The position numbers were made by a program, and so were the translations under genes. The notes under the pieces are model-generated. The model was given only the letters and a program-made list of their open reading frames with translations, was not told the origin of the DNA and ran no database searches. From an uncultured Lachnospiraceae bacterium (lineage in GTDB: Bacteria; Bacillota; Clostridia; Lachnospirales; Lachnospiraceae), in the NCBI GenBank assembly GCA_902783095.1, contig CACZPX010000266.1, positions 1 to 6,872 on the forward strand: a stretch of 6,872 bases of DNA, given 5' to 3'. Below are positions 4,396-6,872 of the stretch, piece after piece (positions within the stretch are counted from its first letter, which is position 1; each line of letters begins with the position of its first letter).

Positions 4396-5974
4396 TGTTC
4401 GCGCCCTCCCTTCTGAAGAAATTCGGCACCGGCCGTGTGGTCAGGTAGTTGAAATAGTTGACGGCTGACAGGCAGTTGACCACCATGCCGATCAGGCAGC
4501 CGATAGCCGTTCCGTAATACCAGTAGTCCGCCGCGGGATTGCTGCGGAAGATCATAAGCCCCGCCGCCAGGATGAGCGGTGCCAGGATGGCGGGAATGAC
4601 CGCGGTCTTCCTGGCCACCCCGTTCGTCCGCCGTACGATCTTAATGGATAGGATCGCCTGGATCACGGTCAGCACCACAAAGATCAGCTTGCCGCTGCTC
4701 ATAAAACCGCCCAGCAGCGACAGCACCACGGACGGTGCGATAAAGATCACCATAAACAGGAAGATCAGGCCGTTTTTGGCGCCTCCCAGGTTTAGATGGC
4801 TCTTGTTCCCGACGCGGCGCTTCTCCTTCTTGACGCTGCTTCTGGTATCGCCGTAATCGTAAACGTGATTCTCCTTCAGGTAGATCTTGCGCAGCTCCCG
4901 CTGCAGCGTAAAGGAGGAGATCACCAGAAACAGGCCGGCCGCAGCCGCCGCGATCTTGGGCGTGATAAAGCCGGAGGCCACCGTGAGCGCCGCGAAGACG
5001 ACCACGGCGATGATCAGCGACACCAGGAAAAACTGCCCGCGGTTGACCGGCAGGTCCATGGCCATCTTGCCGTTCTGCCCGTTCATCACCGAATAGGCCA
5101 CGCGGTCGCCCCTGCGCCAGGTCAGAAACCAGACCGGCAGCAGCGACACGGAGGTCTTCATGTTGTAGGGCCCCACCTGGGCCTTCTGCCCCTCCGCCTT
5201 GGGCAGCTTCAGGTTCACGCCCGGCGTCTGCAGCTCGATCTCCTTATACACGGAATCGATGGCCACCTGCGCGGCCTCCTCGTAGTACTGTTCCGGGCGG
5301 GTGGTGGGCCGGTCGGAGTAAAAGCCCGCCAGATATCCCTCCGCGAAGACCCGCTCGTCCCGCCGTTCAAACGGGGCGATCTCGTTGGCGATGGTATCGT
5401 CAAAGGCCTCGGACGCGTCGTACTGGATGGCCGAGACCGATCCGCCGATGTCCGCCGAGATCACATAGTCCTCGTGATAGTCGTAGCGTCCCCTGGTGTA
5501 ATTCTTGGTGCCCTCCAGCAGGATCTCCCGCTCGGGGACCTCCGCCTCGATGTTCCAGTAGGGCAGGTAGATGCCGTGGAAGGTGTCCAGAAATTCCGCC
5601 TGTTTCAGTTCCTTGGGCACGTAGAACTTGCCCTTTAAGGCGTTCTCAAAGGCCTGCTTGGCCTGGTCTTTGGTCTGCTGAAACGGTATGATGCGCTGCG
5701 GACGCGTCAGTGGCGTGTTCTTCTGATACAAAAAGGCCTCGCCGCCGCAGTAAGCGCAGTAGGCCACCGTCTGCTCGTCCGGCGCGATCAGTTCCGCGCC
5801 GCAGCTGCGGCAGGTGTAGAGATTGGCATTGTAGGTATCGCTGCTGTACTGGGCGGCGTTGTTCTGCTCGTAGGCCTGCACGTGCATCCGGTTGCCGCAG
5901 TAGGTGCACAGCAGGTTCTGGGCCGAGACGTCAAACACCATCCGTCCGCCGCAGCTTGGACATTGGACCGCCAT
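4382..5974 (-). CDS. Double zinc-ribbon polytopic membrane protein
   Basis: 530 residues. Two zinc ribbons lie at the N-terminus: CPSC (Cys5, Cys8) with CTYC (Cys23, Cys26), and CRSC (Cys55, Cys58) with CAYC (Cys73, Cys76). All eight ligands are intact. A soluble region of about 90-310 has no domain I can name (it includes RIIPFQQTKDQAKQAFE and LPYWNIEAEVPERE). About six hydrophobic helices follow (near 314-337, 339-357, 402-424, 428-446, 458-476, 483-505), split by a charged loop (358-400). It is usually annotated as a TFIIB-type zinc ribbon-containing protein, but the membrane part makes a transcription factor unlikely. The ATG at 5974 follows AAAGGAG (5988-5982) at 7 bases. It overlaps the TPM gene downstream by 14 bases, suggesting a functional pair at the membrane. 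Function unknown. Confidence 0.88.
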   Translation of the reverse strand: MAVQCPSCGGRMVFDVSAQNLLCTYCGNRMHVQAYEQNNAAQYSSDTYNANLYTCRSCGAELIAPDEQTVAYCAYCGGEAFLYQKNTPLTRPQRIIPFQQTKDQAKQAFENALKGKFYVPKELKQAEFLDTFHGIYLPYWNIEAEVPEREILLEGTKNYTRGRYDYHEDYVISADIGGSVSAIQYDASEAFDDTIANEIAPFERRDERVFAEGYLAGFYSDRPTTRPEQYYEEAAQVAIDSVYKEIELQTPGVNLKLPKAEGQKAQVGPYNMKTSVSLLPVWFLTWRRGDRVAYSVMNGQNGKMAMDLPVNRGQFFLVSLIIAVVVFAALTVASGFITPKIAAAAAGLFLVISSFTLQRELRKIYLKENHVYDYGDTRSSVKKEKRRVGNKSHLNLGGAKNGLIFLFMVIFIAPSVVLSLLGGFMSSGKLIFVVLTVIQAILSIKIVRRTNGVARKTAVIPAILAPLILAAGLMIFRSNPAADYWYYGTAIGCLIGMVVNCLSAVNYFNYLTTRPVPNFFRREGANNAAD

Positions 5975-6023
5975 AGGTTTGCTCCTTTGTTCGATCGGAA
6001 TGATTACAACTTATACCATTGTC

Positions 6024-6052
6024 AGTATAGCACATTCCGGCCGCGGATTGAA
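6024..6052 (-). promoter_or_regulatory. Candidate extended -10 promoter for the zinc-ribbon/TPM/C39 operon
   Basis: On the minus strand TGCTATACT (6032-6024) is an extended -10 element. TTCAAT (6052-6047) at 17 bases is a weak -35, as is common with extended -10 promoters. It lies 50 bases upstream of the zinc-ribbon start codon and downstream of the rtcB stop codon, so the three-gene operon can be transcribed independently of rtcB. No terminator hairpin was seen after rtcB. Confidence 0.55.
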
Positions 6053-6065
6053 TGACAAATTCCGG

Positions 6066-6872
6066 TCAGCGCAAAATGCCCGCCCCCATGCGGCCGTCCG
6101 CCTTAAAGTTGTAGATCGGCTTCAATACCTCCAGCACGTCCACGGACTCCCCTATCACGCCGATGATGTCCTGCAGGGACTTGTAGGCCATGGGCGCCTC
6201 GTCTAAGGTCCCCTCGTTGACGGACGTGGTATAGATGCCCGCCATGGCCGCCCGATACTCCTCCATGCGCAGCGTCTGCTTTGCCTGGCTGCGGGACAAC
6301 AGCCTGCCCGCGCCGTGCGGCGCGGAATAATTCCACTCCGGATTGCCCTTTCCGACGGCCAGCACGGAACCGTCCCGCATGTTGATGGGGATCAGCACCC
6401 GCTCGCCCGCATGCGCCGCGATGGCGCCCTTGCGCAGGATCATCTCTTCCGTATCGATATAGTTGTGCACGGTATGGAAGCCGTCCGTTCCGGCAAGGCC
6501 GGTCCGCTCCAGCAGGATCCGCGCCATCAGCTCGCGGTTGCGCACTGCAAAGCGCTGGCAGATCTCAACATCGTGTAAGTAATCCTCCAAAAAGGTTCCG
6601 TAAAGCCAGCAGATATCTGCGGGAACCAAAAGATCCTGAGTTTCATATGAGTTCTTAAGTGCCTTTAACGCGGGTTCTATCTCTTTTTTACGTCCTTCCT
6701 CTTTGTATCTTTTGATTATCTCTTCTCTTTCCTTGAAATATTTTTCCTTTCCCATATGTAAATCCACGGCAAGCTGCTGATAGATCTCCGCAACCTGTTT
6801 TCCGAGATTTCTCGAACCGGAATGGATCACAAGATAGTTTGTTCCGTCAGAAGCTCTGTCGATCTCTATAAA
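6066..6872 (-). CDS. rtcB: RtcB family RNA ligase, 5' end missing (window edge)
   Basis: RtcB is the GTP- and Mn2+-dependent RNA ligase that joins 2',3'-cyclic phosphate or 3'-phosphate ends to 5'-OH ends through a GMP-histidine intermediate. It acts in RNA repair and, in bacteria, after stress or toxin cleavage. 268 C-terminal residues are visible of about 400 expected; the frame stays open to the window edge, reading FIEIDRASDG before VIHSGSRNLG. Landmarks: HSGSRNLG (metal histidine), a Lys/Glu-rich helical segment, HNYI, ILRKGAIAAHAGE, IPINMRDGS, GKGNPEWNYSAPHGAGRLLSR (the His of PHGAGR, codon 6317-6315, is the guanylylated residue) and TLDEAPMAYK. All expected motifs of this part are present. 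No archease, rtcA or rtcR is in view. The gene's visible 5' part is much more AT-rich than its 3' part. Identification is firm. Confidence 0.96.
   Translation of the reverse strand, partial: FIEIDRASDGTNYLVIHSGSRNLGKQVAEIYQQLAVDLHMGKEKYFKEREEIIKRYKEEGRKKEIEPALKALKNSYETQDLLVPADICWLYGTFLEDYLHDVEICQRFAVRNRELMARILLERTGLAGTDGFHTVHNYIDTEEMILRKGAIAAHAGERVLIPINMRDGSVLAVGKGNPEWNYSAPHGAGRLLSRSQAKQTLRMEEYRAAMAGIYTTSVNEGTLDEAPMAYKSLQDIIGVIGESVDVLEVLKPIYNFKADGRMGAGILR

Noticed and set aside
4796..5638. Open frame of 280 codons on the plus strand opposite the zinc-ribbon gene
   Set aside because: It is a high-GC shadow frame: His/Arg/Gly/Leu-rich, no start signal, and opposite a protein with clear zinc ribbons and helices.

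Overview
The window looks like a chromosomal segment from a GC-rich member of the Clostridia (Bacillota), probably Lachnospiraceae or Oscillospiraceae. The basis is the protein families (an IMP dehydrogenase of the Tritrichomonas-like bacterial clade, a small acidic four-cysteine protein, a zinc-ribbon/TPM pair, a Clostridia-type RtcB), strong AAGGAG-type ribosome binding sites throughout, and compact intergenic regions. The exact taxon cannot be fixed from this sequence.

Layout. 1-998 (minus) is guaB, missing its 3' end at the window edge. A 299-base divergent spacer (999-1297) holds a guaB promoter overlapped by an inverted repeat and a promoter for the plus-strand gene at 1298-1687, a small three-helix membrane protein. 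That gene ends at a clear intrinsic terminator. A 375-base gene-poor stretch follows, with a REP-like palindrome (1747-1775) and a roughly 184-base imperfect palindrome (1841-2024). Immediately after it, 2063-2233 encodes a 56-residue acidic cysteine protein. A hairpin terminator at 2241-2273 separates it from the convergent ridA gene (2292-2663, minus).

From 5974 down to 2766, three minus-strand genes form a probable operon: a double zinc-ribbon polytopic membrane protein, a TPM-domain membrane-anchored protein (14-base overlap), and a secreted C39-like cysteine peptidase. An extended -10 promoter lies just upstream. The set looks like an envelope-associated module of unknown role. The window ends with the 3' part of an rtcB RNA ligase gene (6066-6872, minus).

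Functionally the genes are mixed: guanine nucleotide synthesis (guaB), reactive enamine/imine detoxification (ridA), RNA repair (rtcB), and membrane or secreted proteins of unknown role. The strongest points for follow-up are the long palindromic element before the small cysteine protein, the zinc-ribbon/TPM/C39 cassette with its non-ATG third start, the sharp base-composition change inside rtcB, and the eukaryote-like (Tritrichomonas-type) IMP dehydrogenase. I did not find a CRISPR array, tRNA, rRNA, transposase or clear defence system.
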